Source: ZC4RG30 sp039917615
GTDB taxonomy: Bacteria; Pseudomonadota; Gammaproteobacteria; Steroidobacterales; Steroidobacteraceae
Reading direction: 5' to 3'
NCBI GenBank assembly: GCA_039917615.1
Contig: JBDSJD010000029.1
Coordinates: 62,001-126,000 of the forward strand
DNA length: 64,000 nt
The position numbers were made by a program, and so were the translations under genes. The notes under the pieces were generated by a model. The model was not told where the DNA came from. It was given only the letters and a program-made list of their open reading frames with translations, and did no database searches. Each line of letters starts with the position of its first letter. Within the stretch, counting starts at the first letter, position 1. This document shows, piece after piece, positions 37,705 through 47,137 of the stretch.

Positions 37705-39701
37705 AGGCTGCGTTCCCTCCGCACATTCAGATAGTAGTTAGCCAGTAACGGTTCCATGAAAGCCAGAATGGCGGCACCAAACAGCAGCCAGAACCATAGC
37801 GGAAACAGACGCTCGCCGGGGGGTGCCCTCACCGGAGCAGCATTTGTTGCAGTGCGATCAAGGTTCTGCAGCGCCAGCCAGCGCGTCCGGCTGGCCTCGT
37901 CCCAACGCGCAAGCCGAGATTCACGGGGGTCGACGTTCACGGCGATGAAATCGCTGCGCCCGCTGGCGCGCAGTTCGTAGAAACCCGGCATGTCCGGCAC
38001 CCATTGGGCGCCGCTCGCGAGTCCGCCCAGCATGGACGCCCGTTTGCCCTGCGGATCGAACACCTGGCCGCCGCCGCCACGCAGCAGTGCGGCATCCATC
38101 GCCGAGCCCACCGTCGCTGCCGCAGCGTCTGCCCTGGTATCTGAGAGGTATGCCGTTGCCTCCGCCACGAAGCGCACGAACAGGGGATGGATCGCAAGGT
38201 CGTTCCACTGCCGATCCAGCGGCGAGGCGAACAGCAGCAGTTTGCCCTGCCCAAGCTTCTGCTCCAGCATCAGCGGCGTGCCGTTCTCGAAGCGGATCAG
38301 CACGCGGGCGCCTTCGGGCGCCACTACTGGCACATGCCGGAAGAAGCGGATGCGCCGCCAGGCGCCGGTTTCACGCAGCATCGTATGGCTCTGTTCCATC
38401 TCGGCCACGCGTGCGGGTTGATCGGCAGCTTCGCGCGCTTTGCCGCGCGCGAGTTTCGCGTCGCTCACCGGCACCTGCGACAGTTGCGCGGTGCGCGCGC
38501 CGAGCGTCAGCAGCGCCGCGCCGCCTGCTTCGACATAGGTTTTCAGATCGTCACTTGAGGCCTGGTTCAGTAACCCGACATCGGAAACCACGATGGCTGC
38601 GAACTCGCCAAGCTGGCGGGTGGCGAGCGCGGATGGCAGCGCGGCTTCGGCTTCGAAGCGCGGACTCACCAGCGACTGCAGAGCGGCGAGCAGATAACGC
38701 GCATCATCGCCATCCGGCGAGGCCGCGATCACCAGCACCTTGGGCTCCACGCGTCGCAACAGTCCATATTGCGCATCGTCCTGCGGCAGCGAATCAGCAG
38801 GTTCCAGGCGCGCGGTGAGCCGATGCTCGCCCACGCCAACTTCACCCACTGCAAAGCGCTCGGTCAACGGCAGGGTCGCATCGCGCTTGAGTGCGCGCCG
38901 CTCGCGCTCCTTGCCATTTACTTCGAGCACCAGCGTGCGACCGGCCAGCGCCGCCGCATCACCTTCCACGCGCACCAGCATCGTGCCGGGCTCGCGTTCG
39001 GCTTCGCGCACATCTGCCACGCGCAGATTGGTGAGGTCCGTTGCGCCTACATCGACGAGATCCAGCCGCACGCCGGGCGGCGGCCGCAGATCGGCAAAGC
39101 GCAAAGGGCTCGCGGACTGCTGCATGTCGGTAACCAGATGCATCAACACCTGCTCACCGGGCCCCGCGCCCCAAGCCCCGGTGGCTGCCATCAGGCTGCC
39201 GTAATCCAGCCGCGAGCTGCCTGGCGCAAGGCTCGCAAGCTGCGCCTGCAGTTTGCCGGTCTCGGCGGCAAACACCGGTTCTTGAAGAACGCGCAGTCGA
39301 TGATCGGCGGCGACCAGCATGGCGCGATCCGATCCCTTCACCTGGCCGATGAGTGCAGCCGCGCGTTCGCGGGCCCGATCCCAGGTGCCGGTCTGCTGCA
39401 TCGACATGGAGGTATCGATGACGATCACGTGCAGGGTTGCGCCAGCCTGGCCCGGTGGCACCACGCTGCGCCACAACGGACCAGCGAAGGCCAGCGCCAA
39501 CAGCAGCAGCAACAACACACGTGCCGCCAGCAGCAACCAGTAGCGCAGCTCATGACGACGACTGCGGCGGATCTTGCTTGCTTCCAGGAACATCAGCGAT
39601 GCGAACGGACGCTTCACATCGGTCTGGCGCGCAAAGCGGTGCAGCCAGATCGGCAGACCGATGCCGACCATGCCCAGCAGGAACCAGGGTGCGAGCCACA
39701 T
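37701..39701 (-). CDS. BatA-like vWA membrane protein
   Basis: 666 residues. The N-terminal BatA double-membrane domain (spans near 5-20 and 54-74, RPFASLMFLEASKIRRSRRHELRYWLLLAARV) is followed by a vWA domain with an intact MIDAS site D96-x-S98-x-S100. The long middle is beta-rich and includes a GATase1-like segment (VLVIAASPDGDDARYLLAALQS). A C-terminal membrane span near 640-660 gives a topology with a large periplasmic region. BatA-type proteins are companions of MoxR ATPases. It follows the DUF58 gene by 2 bases and overlaps DUF4175 by 4. Confidence 0.88.
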   Translation of the reverse strand: MWLAPWFLLGMVGIGLPIWLHRFARQTDVKRPFASLMFLEASKIRRSRRHELRYWLLLAARVLLLLLLALAFAGPLWRSVVPPGQAGATLHVIVIDTSMSMQQTGTWDRARERAAALIGQVKGSDRAMLVAADHRLRVLQEPVFAAETGKLQAQLASLAPGSSRLDYGSLMAATGAWGAGPGEQVLMHLVTDMQQSASPLRFADLRPPPGVRLDLVDVGATDLTNLRVADVREAEREPGTMLVRVEGDAAALAGRTLVLEVNGKERERRALKRDATLPLTERFAVGEVGVGEHRLTARLEPADSLPQDDAQYGLLRRVEPKVLVIAASPDGDDARYLLAALQSLVSPRFEAEAALPSALATRQLGEFAAIVVSDVGLLNQASSDDLKTYVEAGGAALLTLGARTAQLSQVPVSDAKLARGKAREAADQPARVAEMEQSHTMLRETGAWRRIRFFRHVPVVAPEGARVLIRFENGTPLMLEQKLGQGKLLLFASPLDRQWNDLAIHPLFVRFVAEATAYLSDTRADAAAATVGSAMDAALLRGGGGQVFDPQGKRASMLGGLASGAQWVPDMPGFYELRASGRSDFIAVNVDPRESRLARWDEASRTRWLALQNLDRTATNAAPVRAPPGERLFPLWFWLLFGAAILAFMEPLLANYYLNVRRERSL

Positions 39702-39703
39702 GG

Positions 39704-40603
39704 TCAGGTCCCCTTCCGGAACATGAGATAGCGGCGCAGCGCCTTGTCGAGCGGCTCGTCGGTGGGGAGAAGCACGTGATCCGCACCACTGCTGGCCGCG
39801 ACTTTCTTCAGGCGCTCCAGATGCGCCTGCACCCGCTCGATATAGGTGGTGCGCAGATAATCGGGCGAGACTTCCAGCTGCTGTCCGGACTCCACGTCTT
39901 CAAGCAGCACCGATTCATCCCAGTCCGGCGCTATTTCCGCGCGGTCGAGCACGTGGAAGATCATGATGTCCTGGCCCCGCCAGGCCAGCGGCTGCACAGC
40001 GCGCGTCAGCTCTTCCGGATCGCAGTACAGATCGGAGATCACCGCCACCAGCCCGCGGCGCTGGCAATGCTCGCGGATCTGCTTGAAGGATTGGTTGAGA
40101 TCCGTGGCGCTGCCGGCCTCAAGTTTGTCGAGCGCATGCAGGATGCCGCCGAGACTGCCGGTGCGGCTGGAGGCCGGCCGGTAACTGCGCACCTTTGCAT
40201 CAAAGGCAATGAGCCCGGTGGGATCATGCTGATGCAGTGCCATGTAGGCCAGCGCGGCGGCCAAAAACTTGGCGTAGCGCAGCTTGCTGACAGAACCGGA
40301 TGAATAACCCATCGAAGCGCTGACATCCAGCGCGATCATCAGCCGCGTGTTGGTCTCGCCGATGTAGCGGCGGATGTAGGTGCGGTCGGTACGCGCGAAC
40401 ACATTCCAGTCGACGAAACGCGGGTCATCGCCTTCGGAATATGCCTTGTATTCCGCGAATTCCTGGCTGAAGCCAAAACGCGGACTGCGATGCATGCCCT
40501 GAAAGAAACCCTCCACCGCCGAGCGCGCCACGAGCTCGAGTGTCGACAGACCGGCCAGCACCTCCGGACGCAGCAGCGACGCAGCAGGGGTGGGCGCATT
40601 CAT
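39704..40603 (-). CDS. DUF58 domain protein (vWA-like)
   Basis: 299 residues. The DUF58 signature is clear (FAEYKAYSEGDDPRFVDWNVFARTDRTYIRRYIGETNTRL), followed by a vWA-like MIDAS DVSASM and the ISDLYCDPEEL segment. DUF58 proteins are nearly always encoded next to MoxR ATPases and are thought to be their client or adaptor. The ATG overlaps the MoxR stop (ATGA, 40600-40603). Confidence 0.9.
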   Translation of the reverse strand: MNAPTPAASLLRPEVLAGLSTLELVARSAVEGFFQGMHRSPRFGFSQEFAEYKAYSEGDDPRFVDWNVFARTDRTYIRRYIGETNTRLMIALDVSASMGYSSGSVSKLRYAKFLAAALAYMALHQHDPTGLIAFDAKVRSYRPASSRTGSLGGILHALDKLEAGSATDLNQSFKQIREHCQRRGLVAVISDLYCDPEELTRAVQPLAWRGQDIMIFHVLDRAEIAPDWDESVLLEDVESGQQLEVSPDYLRTTYIERVQAHLERLKKVAASSGADHVLLPTDEPLDKALRRYLMFRKGT

Positions 40604-41610
40604 CCCGTCAGCACCCTGTCGACCACCTCGGTCAGCATCGAGTCCACAGTGACGCCGTCGGACTCAGCCTGGTAGTTGGTGAGCACGCGATGGCGCAACA
40701 CCGGCAACGCCAACGCGCGCAGATCTTCTATGGTCACATGGTAACGACCTGAAGACAGCGCGCGGGCCTTGGACGCCAGCGCCAGAAATTGCGTGGCGCG
40801 GATACTCGCGCCATAGCGCGCGTATTTCTTGACGGTGTCGACACAGGTTGGGTCGGTGGGACGCGTGGCGCGCACCACATCCACTGCCTTGCGCGCCATT
40901 TCCGCGGACATGGGCACCTGTCGCACCAGCCACTGGAACTGCAGGATTTCGGCCGCATTGGTGCAGACATTGATCTCAGGCGGAACCACGCGCGAAGTGT
41001 TGTCGACCACGACTTTCAGCTCATCGTCGATGCTGAGATAGTCCAGCACCACGTTGAAGAGAAAGCGGTCCAGCTGAGCTTCTGGCAATGGATACGTTCC
41101 CTCTAGCTCGATCGGGTTTTGCGTGGCCAGCACGAAGAAGGGCGGCGCGATGAGCCGGGTGTTGCCGCGCACCGTCACGCTGAGTTCCTGCATCGCCTCC
41201 AGCAGTGCCGACTGGGTCTTGGGAGGTGTGCGGTTGATTTCGTCCGCCAGCAGCACATGCGCGAACAACGGGCCTGGCACGAAGGTCCAGGTGCGCTTGC
41301 CGGTGGATTGATCCTCTTCCAGGATGTCGGTGCCGGTGATGTCGGTGGGCATGAGGTCCGGAGTGAACTGGATGCGCTTGAACGACAAGCCGAGCGCACT
41401 GGCCAGTGTCCGCACCAGCAGTGTCTTGGCAGTGCCGGGCAGGCCGGTGATCAGGCAGTGGCCGCCAACCAGCAGCGTGATGAGCAGTTGCTCCACCACT
41501 TCGTCCTGGCCCACGATGAGTTTGCGCACCTCGCCGCGTATGGCACCGAAGGTGGTGCCAAAGCGGTTGACCAGTTCGCGGGTGTCGATTGAGTTGTCGT
41601 TCTCGGTCAT
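40600..41610 (-). CDS. MoxR-family AAA+ ATPase
   Basis: 336 residues. Walker A GLPGTAKT near residue 58, Walker B LLADEINRTPPKTQSALLEAMQE near 120, sensor 1 LATQNPIELEGTYPLPEAQLDRF, and the MoxR lid domain. MoxR ATPases act as chaperones that insert metals or assemble vWA-protein complexes. The start overlaps the upstream peptidase gene by one base (TAATG). The placement MoxR-DUF58-BatA is the canonical order. Confidence 0.95.
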   Translation of the reverse strand: MTENDNSIDTRELVNRFGTTFGAIRGEVRKLIVGQDEVVEQLLITLLVGGHCLITGLPGTAKTLLVRTLASALGLSFKRIQFTPDLMPTDITGTDILEEDQSTGKRTWTFVPGPLFAHVLLADEINRTPPKTQSALLEAMQELSVTVRGNTRLIAPPFFVLATQNPIELEGTYPLPEAQLDRFLFNVVLDYLSIDDELKVVVDNTSRVVPPEINVCTNAAEILQFQWLVRQVPMSAEMARKAVDVVRATRPTDPTCVDTVKKYARYGASIRATQFLALASKARALSSGRYHVTIEDLRALALPVLRHRVLTNYQAESDGVTVDSMLTEVVDRVLTG

Positions 41611-43892
41611 TATTTCCGGTCTCCAGTCATTTCCAGCAGCAGTTTCTGGGCGGGTCGATAGTTCGGGGCGGTGTCCAGTGATTCCAGCAAATGGCGGCGC
41701 GCGCGGCTGTTGTCGCCGGTCTGCCGGTACGCGCGCGCCATGCCGAAGTTGGCGGCGGCGGTGTCCAGAGGATGCAGCGCCAGCAGCACGCGATATTCGC
41801 GCAGCGCATCAGCACCGCGATTCTGTTCCAGCAACAGCTGGCCGAGGCGATCATGGCCGTCGATGGCCAGCGGATCCGCGTAGTTCACTGCCACCAGCAC
41901 TTCCGCGGCTTCGGCATTGCGCTTCGCCGCCTGCAGCAGGGCGGCGAGCTTGCGCAGGCCGTCCGGATTCCAGCCGCCTGCCTTGCGCCAGCTCTGCAAC
42001 GCGGTGATGGCAGCATCGGGCTTGCCCGCGGCTTCTTCCGCGGCAGCCAGCACTTCATAGGCATTGCCCTCCACGGTGAGCTCCGGCAACACTTCAATCG
42101 CGGCCTGCGCCGCTTCGCGTGCGGCGTTCCAGTTGCGCGCTTCGAGCATGGAATGCGCGCGCCTCATCAGTGCAGTCAAGCGCTCCGGATCGGCCAGGTA
42201 CTTGCTGAAACGTTCGCGCACGAAGCGCTGGAATTCCTTGTCGAAATCCTCCGGGGTAACCTTGAAGACACTGCGCACTGCGGAGTCGGTGGTAGCGGAC
42301 TCGTCGTTGAAGGCACGCAGGAACTCCACCAACCGCGGAAAGCCCCAACGCTGCTCGGCAAACAGGCAGACCAGGCCTGCCTGATCGTAGGAGATCTGCA
42401 CCTGGCCTTCATAGGTCGGCCGCATGAACCCGTTGTCGAGCCCGACCACCGGCAAAAGTTTGCCTTCCTTGAACATGTCCAGCACTTTGGGATTGACCAT
42501 GACGCCAGGCGTTGGGCCTGTGGTCCATTCCTCGAGCACGGACAGACCTTCACTCAACCAGCGCGGCACGCGGTTCTTCGTGACCGACAGCGTGAACACA
42601 TGGGCGAGTTCATGCCACAACACGCTGCCCCAGTGAAAATCACCGGTCTTGCGGCCGGAAGGGCTGTCCATGGCCACCAGATCACCGAAGGTCACGCCGA
42701 GCAGGCCGATGCCCGGCAGGCCAGCAGTGCGCACGGCAAAGTCATCATGATCCGGATAGATCTCGACGGTGACAGGTCCGGACGGCTGATAGCCGTAACG
42801 ACGCGAGAAGGTGGTGATGGCTTGTGCGGCCAGCTGTTCGACATAGGGACCCAGCGTCGCCGATTCGGTCTTGTGCAGCTGCAGGTTCATGGCGGGCGTC
42901 GCCACCTTGACCACGTCGAACTTCGCCAGGCTGTCGAGCAGCGTCAGGGTGTTGACGGTGGTGGCGCTGAACGGATCGCCTTCATAGGCAGTTTCCAGAT
43001 GCGGCCGCGCCTCGGCGATGCGGCCAAGGCGCATCAGGTTCAAGCCAACTTCGCGCTGCGCGGACCAGAGGTCCGGCTGCACCTTGACCGCCTGCTGCAA
43101 CCAGCCATCCGCTTCGACATAGCGCCGGCGCATGATCTCGGTCCGTCCCAGCGTTTCGAACAGCTTGCCGTAGCGCGGGTTGTAGGCCAGCACGGCGCGC
43201 GTCCATTCGCCCGGATCACGCTTGCGCACCACTTCAATGGCAGCCAGCAGCGTCTGGGCCTCGAGCGGCGGATGCTTCTGTTGCTGCGTCAGCTGCAGCG
43301 CACGTTGCGCTGCCTGCGTGGCTGCTTCGATGCGGCCACGCTCCAGTTCCAGGCGCGACGCCAGCAACTGCGCCTCCACCAGATTGGCGTGCTCCGCCAG
43401 CAGCTTGTTGGTTTCCTCGACAGCGTCGCCTTCGAATTGCTCCACCCCCAGGCTGACCAGCGCGAGGCGCGCGCCAGCATCCTTGGGATCGATCTGCAGC
43501 GCTTCCTGGAACAGGCCGGCGGCCTCGGCACTCTGGCCGACTTCCATGTACATGCGGCCCCAGCGCACCCGCTGCAGCGCGCCGCGTGGATCTTCCGCTA
43601 CCGCGACCTTGAACAGGTCATTGGCAGTGCGCAGATCGCCGAGCGCAAAGGCGGCCTCCGCACGTACCAGCGAACTGGCATCGCGCAGCAACGGCCGATA
43701 ACAGTCGCGGGCTTCTTCGACGCGGCCATGGTGCTGGGGCTCATCGCAGCGGCGCAGCGCGGCACTGCGCCGCGCGTCGTAATCGATATCCACCGCTGCC
43801 GCCTGCCCGGCATGAATTGCCAGCCACAGCGCGAGCACCGGCGCGGCGCGCAACCAGGCCGACCTGCGGTGGGAATGCTCAGCGTGCTGCAT
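41610..43892 (-). CDS. TPR protein with peptidase-MA-like (gluzincin) HExxH domain
   Basis: 760 residues with an N-terminal signal peptide (residues 11-32, AVLALWLAIHAGQAAA-type). TPR-like helices (near 40-310) surround a metallopeptidase core: HELAH at 427-431 and the third-ligand glutamate in WLSEGLSVLEEW, the gluzincin layout of the peptidase_MA_2 family. A second TPR block ends the protein. It is presumably exported and active. It starts inside the end of the caspase-like gene (14-base overlap) and its stop overlaps the MoxR start by one base. Confidence 0.85.
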   Translation of the reverse strand: MQHAEHSHRRSAWLRAAPVLALWLAIHAGQAAAVDIDYDARRSAALRRCDEPQHHGRVEEARDCYRPLLRDASSLVRAEAAFALGDLRTANDLFKVAVAEDPRGALQRVRWGRMYMEVGQSAEAAGLFQEALQIDPKDAGARLALVSLGVEQFEGDAVEETNKLLAEHANLVEAQLLASRLELERGRIEAATQAAQRALQLTQQQKHPPLEAQTLLAAIEVVRKRDPGEWTRAVLAYNPRYGKLFETLGRTEIMRRRYVEADGWLQQAVKVQPDLWSAQREVGLNLMRLGRIAEARPHLETAYEGDPFSATTVNTLTLLDSLAKFDVVKVATPAMNLQLHKTESATLGPYVEQLAAQAITTFSRRYGYQPSGPVTVEIYPDHDDFAVRTAGLPGIGLLGVTFGDLVAMDSPSGRKTGDFHWGSVLWHELAHVFTLSVTKNRVPRWLSEGLSVLEEWTTGPTPGVMVNPKVLDMFKEGKLLPVVGLDNGFMRPTYEGQVQISYDQAGLVCLFAEQRWGFPRLVEFLRAFNDESATTDSAVRSVFKVTPEDFDKEFQRFVRERFSKYLADPERLTALMRRAHSMLEARNWNAAREAAQAAIEVLPELTVEGNAYEVLAAAEEAAGKPDAAITALQSWRKAGGWNPDGLRKLAALLQAAKRNAEAAEVLVAVNYADPLAIDGHDRLGQLLLEQNRGADALREYRVLLALHPLDTAAANFGMARAYRQTGDNSRARRHLLESLDTAPNYRPAQKLLLEMTGDRK

Positions 43893-44841
43893 CGGCGTTT
43901 GCTCCCGTGTTCACACCCAGGGCTGTCAGGCGCGCATCGATGCGTGCACCGAGCTTCGCCAGCTCCACCAGCACAGGCTCAATGCGGTCGAAATATTCAT
44001 CCTGCGTCAGCTGGGCCTTCTGCGGTCGCAACTGCGCCAGCTGGCTTTCGATGCCGCCCTGCTCGGCGCGCAGCGCAATCAGCTGTGGGTCACTGGCGAA
44101 CTGCGCGGTTGCGCCGAGCCGCGCCACCACGAAGCGCGACGGATCCGTGCCGCCAATGTGCGCGTGTTCGGTCACGATGGCCGCATCGGATTTGAACGTC
44201 TCGGTAACCTTGCGGTTGGCGAAGTCGTAGGCTTCCTGCGCAGTCAGTGAGCCGTCCTTGTCGCGGTCGGCTTCTGTGCTCGTCAACGCGTCAGCCCAGA
44301 AGCCGCCGAACTTGGGCGCATTGCGCTCACCGCCGCTCTTGGTCGCAGTGATCACCACGCGATGCGGGCGCACCCAGCGCTCGGCAATCGCGCCGCTGGT
44401 GCTCGTGGCATTGACCACCAGTTGCGGCACGGCTGTAGGAATCTGATCCAGCAGTGCCAGCATCTCGCTGCCGGTCAAGTCGGGCCCCGGCAGGTTGAAA
44501 CGATACTCGCTGCCGTCATAAGTGCCGTGCCCCAGCAACACCAGCACAAACTGATCACCCGCACGCAGGGTTTCCGCCGCGGACTTGAGCGCCGCCTGCA
44601 CCGCCTCGCGCCGCGCGCCATCGCCCGACAGCTTCACCACGCGTTTCGGATCGCCGGTGACGGATGCCGACGCAGTTGCGACTTTCTGGCTCCACGACGA
44701 GAAGCGCGTGTCGAACATTTCTTCGCCGCCGATGCCGGTAATCACCAGCACCTGCGACGCAGCCATTGCGAGGCCCGCCGGCAGCGCGCACAGCAGCACC
44801 ACGCCGATTTGCCCACACAGACGCGTGATACGGCGGTTCAC
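43879..44841 (-). CDS. Caspase-fold (C13/C14-like) protein lacking the catalytic cysteine
   Basis: 320 residues from GTG 44841, which has GGAG at 6 bases and overlaps the upstream stop as GTGA; an ATG at 44871 would overlap by 34 bases. A signal peptide covers the first ~28 residues. The caspase-like core has strand LVLLGHGTYDG with the histidine (H105), but where active homologues have a Ser/Pro-Cys-Ser-Gly the sequence is NATSTSG (144-150), with Thr in place of Cys. A loop at 192-203 (DRDKDGSLTAQE) looks like an EF-hand calcium site. It is probably a non-catalytic binding domain. Confidence 0.72.
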   Translation of the reverse strand: MNRRITRLCGQIGVVLLCALPAGLAMAASQVLVITGIGGEEMFDTRFSSWSQKVATASASVTGDPKRVVKLSGDGARREAVQAALKSAAETLRAGDQFVLVLLGHGTYDGSEYRFNLPGPDLTGSEMLALLDQIPTAVPQLVVNATSTSGAIAERWVRPHRVVITATKSGGERNAPKFGGFWADALTSTEADRDKDGSLTAQEAYDFANRKVTETFKSDAAIVTEHAHIGGTDPSRFVVARLGATAQFASDPQLIALRAEQGGIESQLAQLRPQKAQLTQDEYFDRIEPVLVELAKLGARIDARLTALGVNTGANADAAR

Positions 44842-47117
44842 AAGCGGCTCCAGTAACGTCGCAGCAGCCATTCACCCGACTTCAACATGGCCAGCAGCAG
44901 GAAGGCGAGCGGAATATTCCACAGGTCCAGCGTCTGGCGTTCCACCATGCCGGCGCGGGAATAGCGGATCGCCTCCGGCAGGCCGTCCAGATCATCCAGC
45001 GTCCAGTAGCGGCCACCGGAATCATGGGCGATGCGCTCCAGCATGGGGCGATGCTGCCAGGCCGAAAACTGCTCCAGCACCCCATCGGCGCGGCGCAGGT
45101 GCGTGGTTGCGCGGCCCAGCTCCTTCTTGCCCGCCATCGCGGTGAGTTCCACCCGGTAGAGGCCCGTGGCGCGCGCATCCACAGCCACGTCATAACGTCC
45201 ATCATTGCTGCCGGAGGGCACGATGGTGGCCGGCACCTCCGCGCCGCTTTCGGATGTCGCCCGCACCTCGAGCTTGGCATCCGGCACGGCCCGGTAACTG
45301 TCATCCAGCACTTCGGCCTCCAGCACCACGGGCTGGTCATCCTCGAAGATGGCGCGTTCGGCATGCAGCGACACCGGAGTCGGGGCGGGACTTGCCAGCG
45401 CATTAAGCAGCTGCCGCCAGAAGGTCTCATGGCGCTGGTCCCCTTTGATCCCGCGCAGTTTGTCTTCGGCGGGCAGCTGCATCTGCCAATGCCATGTGCT
45501 GGCCGTGCCGAGCAGATAGGTGGCGCCACGTCCGTAGCGCTGGGTGACCATGAGCGGCGCGACCCGCTGGCCGGTATTCGACTTGACCACCGTTTCGAGC
45601 AGCACTACCGCGCCCGGCCGCAGCTTGCCCAGATCCTGGAAATCGGTCAGCGCCGGCAATTCCTGCCACTGTTTCTCGTTGCGCGCAGGATCATTGTCGA
45701 AGCGGCCGATGGGAGATTCGCGGCCGTATTCAGTGAGTTGCGCATGGCTCGCCAGCGCGCCGTAGCTGTGATCGGCGCCGGTGGGCAGCACGGCGGGCAA
45801 CGCTTGAGCCACCGGCACACGGCCCCAGCCGCCATCGCCTAGCCCGTCGCGACCGGCGAGCAGCAGTAACGAACCGCCGCGCCGGTCGACAAAATCCTTC
45901 AGCCACTGATGCTGATCCTGAGACAGCGCGGCTGCCTCGAGACTGCCGAGGATCACCGCGTCATAGCCGAACAGCTCTTCGGCAGTTGCGGGAAAGCCGT
46001 TTTCCAGATCCTTGCCCGAAGTTACGCCCTGCCGGTAGTACCGGTTGGGGGTGGCGCGCACCGCACTGACCACCCGCAGCGCGCGGAGGTCATCGACCGA
46101 GCGACGGATGAATTTGTATTCCCAGCGCGGCTCGCCTTCCACGTAGAGCAGGCCGCGCCGCCGGCCATCCACTTCCACCAGTGCGCGGCGCTCGTTGTTG
46201 GCCAGCACCGTCTCGGCCGGCAGTGGATCCACCACCACACGCAGGTCACGTACACCTGCATCTCCGGCCGGAAACTCCACGGTCGTCGTCGCAAGTCCCG
46301 GCGCGGCGCCGAGCTGCACATCTTGTGCGGCGATGATGATGTCGCCGTCATAAACGCGCACCTTCGTGGCTTTCTGGCCTTGATGCCGGATCGACACGGT
46401 AGCCCTGAGGGTGGCGCCAGCCATGGCGCTGTCCGCTACCTGCAGCTGTTCCAGCTCCAGATCATTGACGGGCTGTTCGGGGCCTACGCCTACCGTATGC
46501 ACCGGGATGCCGGTGGCTGCGAGGCGCGCGAGCGCAGCCTCGCTCAAGGTGCTGCCAGTATCCGCGCCATCGCTCACCAGCACGATTGCCGCCACCGGCA
46601 CGCTCGCAGCCATCTGGGTGACCGTGTCCAGCGCATCGCCAATGCGGGTGGCCGCCGCGCCACCTGGTAACTGATCCAGTGATTCCACCGACTGCGCGCG
46701 ATCAGAAAAAGCGAACAGGCGCAGTGTGGAACGCGAGCCGATTTCCTTCAGCGTGCCGGCATTCAGTGCAGTCAGGGCCTGCGTGCGGCGCGTCGGCGTG
46801 TTGGCGCCGGTTGCCAGGTTCATGCTGCCGGAATCATCCATGAGCACGGCAACCACGTTCTCGCGGTCACGGATCTGTTCGACATTGACCACCGGCCGCC
46901 ACAGCAAAACCAGCAGCAGCAACAGGAAGGCCGACTGCAACAGGCCGAGGGCGCCAGCGCGCCACAGCCCCAGCTGCCGCCGCGACAGGGTGAAGGCAAT
47001 CGCCGCAATGCCCACCGCCGCGCACAGCCAGAACAGCCATAGCGGCCAGCCGCGGGCGAACGCGAACTCGCCGTTGCGAAAAGCCTCCATCGAGTGACCT
47101 AACAGGAATTCGAGCAT
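44838..47117 (-). CDS. vWA and glutamine-amidotransferase-like membrane protein
   Basis: 759 residues. Two N-terminal spans (near 25-44 and 52-73), then a vWA domain with MIDAS D94-x-S96-x-S98, VPVAAIVLVSDGADTGS, Ig-like beta regions, a GATase1-like domain (VLLDVEGEPRWEYKF-type start, GYDAVILGSLEAAALSQDQHQWLKDFVDRRGGSLLLLAG) and a C-terminal span near 738-755. Such proteins accompany BatA, DUF4159 and DUF4175 genes. The vWA and GATase-like parts suggest a large periplasmic scaffold. It overlaps the caspase-like gene by 4 bases. Confidence 0.85.
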   Translation of the reverse strand: MLEFLLGHSMEAFRNGEFAFARGWPLWLFWLCAAVGIAAIAFTLSRRQLGLWRAGALGLLQSAFLLLLLVLLWRPVVNVEQIRDRENVVAVLMDDSGSMNLATGANTPTRRTQALTALNAGTLKEIGSRSTLRLFAFSDRAQSVESLDQLPGGAAATRIGDALDTVTQMAASVPVAAIVLVSDGADTGSTLSEAALARLAATGIPVHTVGVGPEQPVNDLELEQLQVADSAMAGATLRATVSIRHQGQKATKVRVYDGDIIIAAQDVQLGAAPGLATTTVEFPAGDAGVRDLRVVVDPLPAETVLANNERRALVEVDGRRRGLLYVEGEPRWEYKFIRRSVDDLRALRVVSAVRATPNRYYRQGVTSGKDLENGFPATAEELFGYDAVILGSLEAAALSQDQHQWLKDFVDRRGGSLLLLAGRDGLGDGGWGRVPVAQALPAVLPTGADHSYGALASHAQLTEYGRESPIGRFDNDPARNEKQWQELPALTDFQDLGKLRPGAVVLLETVVKSNTGQRVAPLMVTQRYGRGATYLLGTASTWHWQMQLPAEDKLRGIKGDQRHETFWRQLLNALASPAPTPVSLHAERAIFEDDQPVVLEAEVLDDSYRAVPDAKLEVRATSESGAEVPATIVPSGSNDGRYDVAVDARATGLYRVELTAMAGKKELGRATTHLRRADGVLEQFSAWQHRPMLERIAHDSGGRYWTLDDLDGLPEAIRYSRAGMVERQTLDLWNIPLAFLLLAMLKSGEWLLRRYWSRL

Positions 47118-47137
47118 TGTCTAGCGACCGCCTGCCA

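Noticed and set aside
41691..44195. 834-codon plus-strand frame opposite the peptidase gene
   Set aside because: Antisense shadow of the TPR-peptidase gene; no domains.
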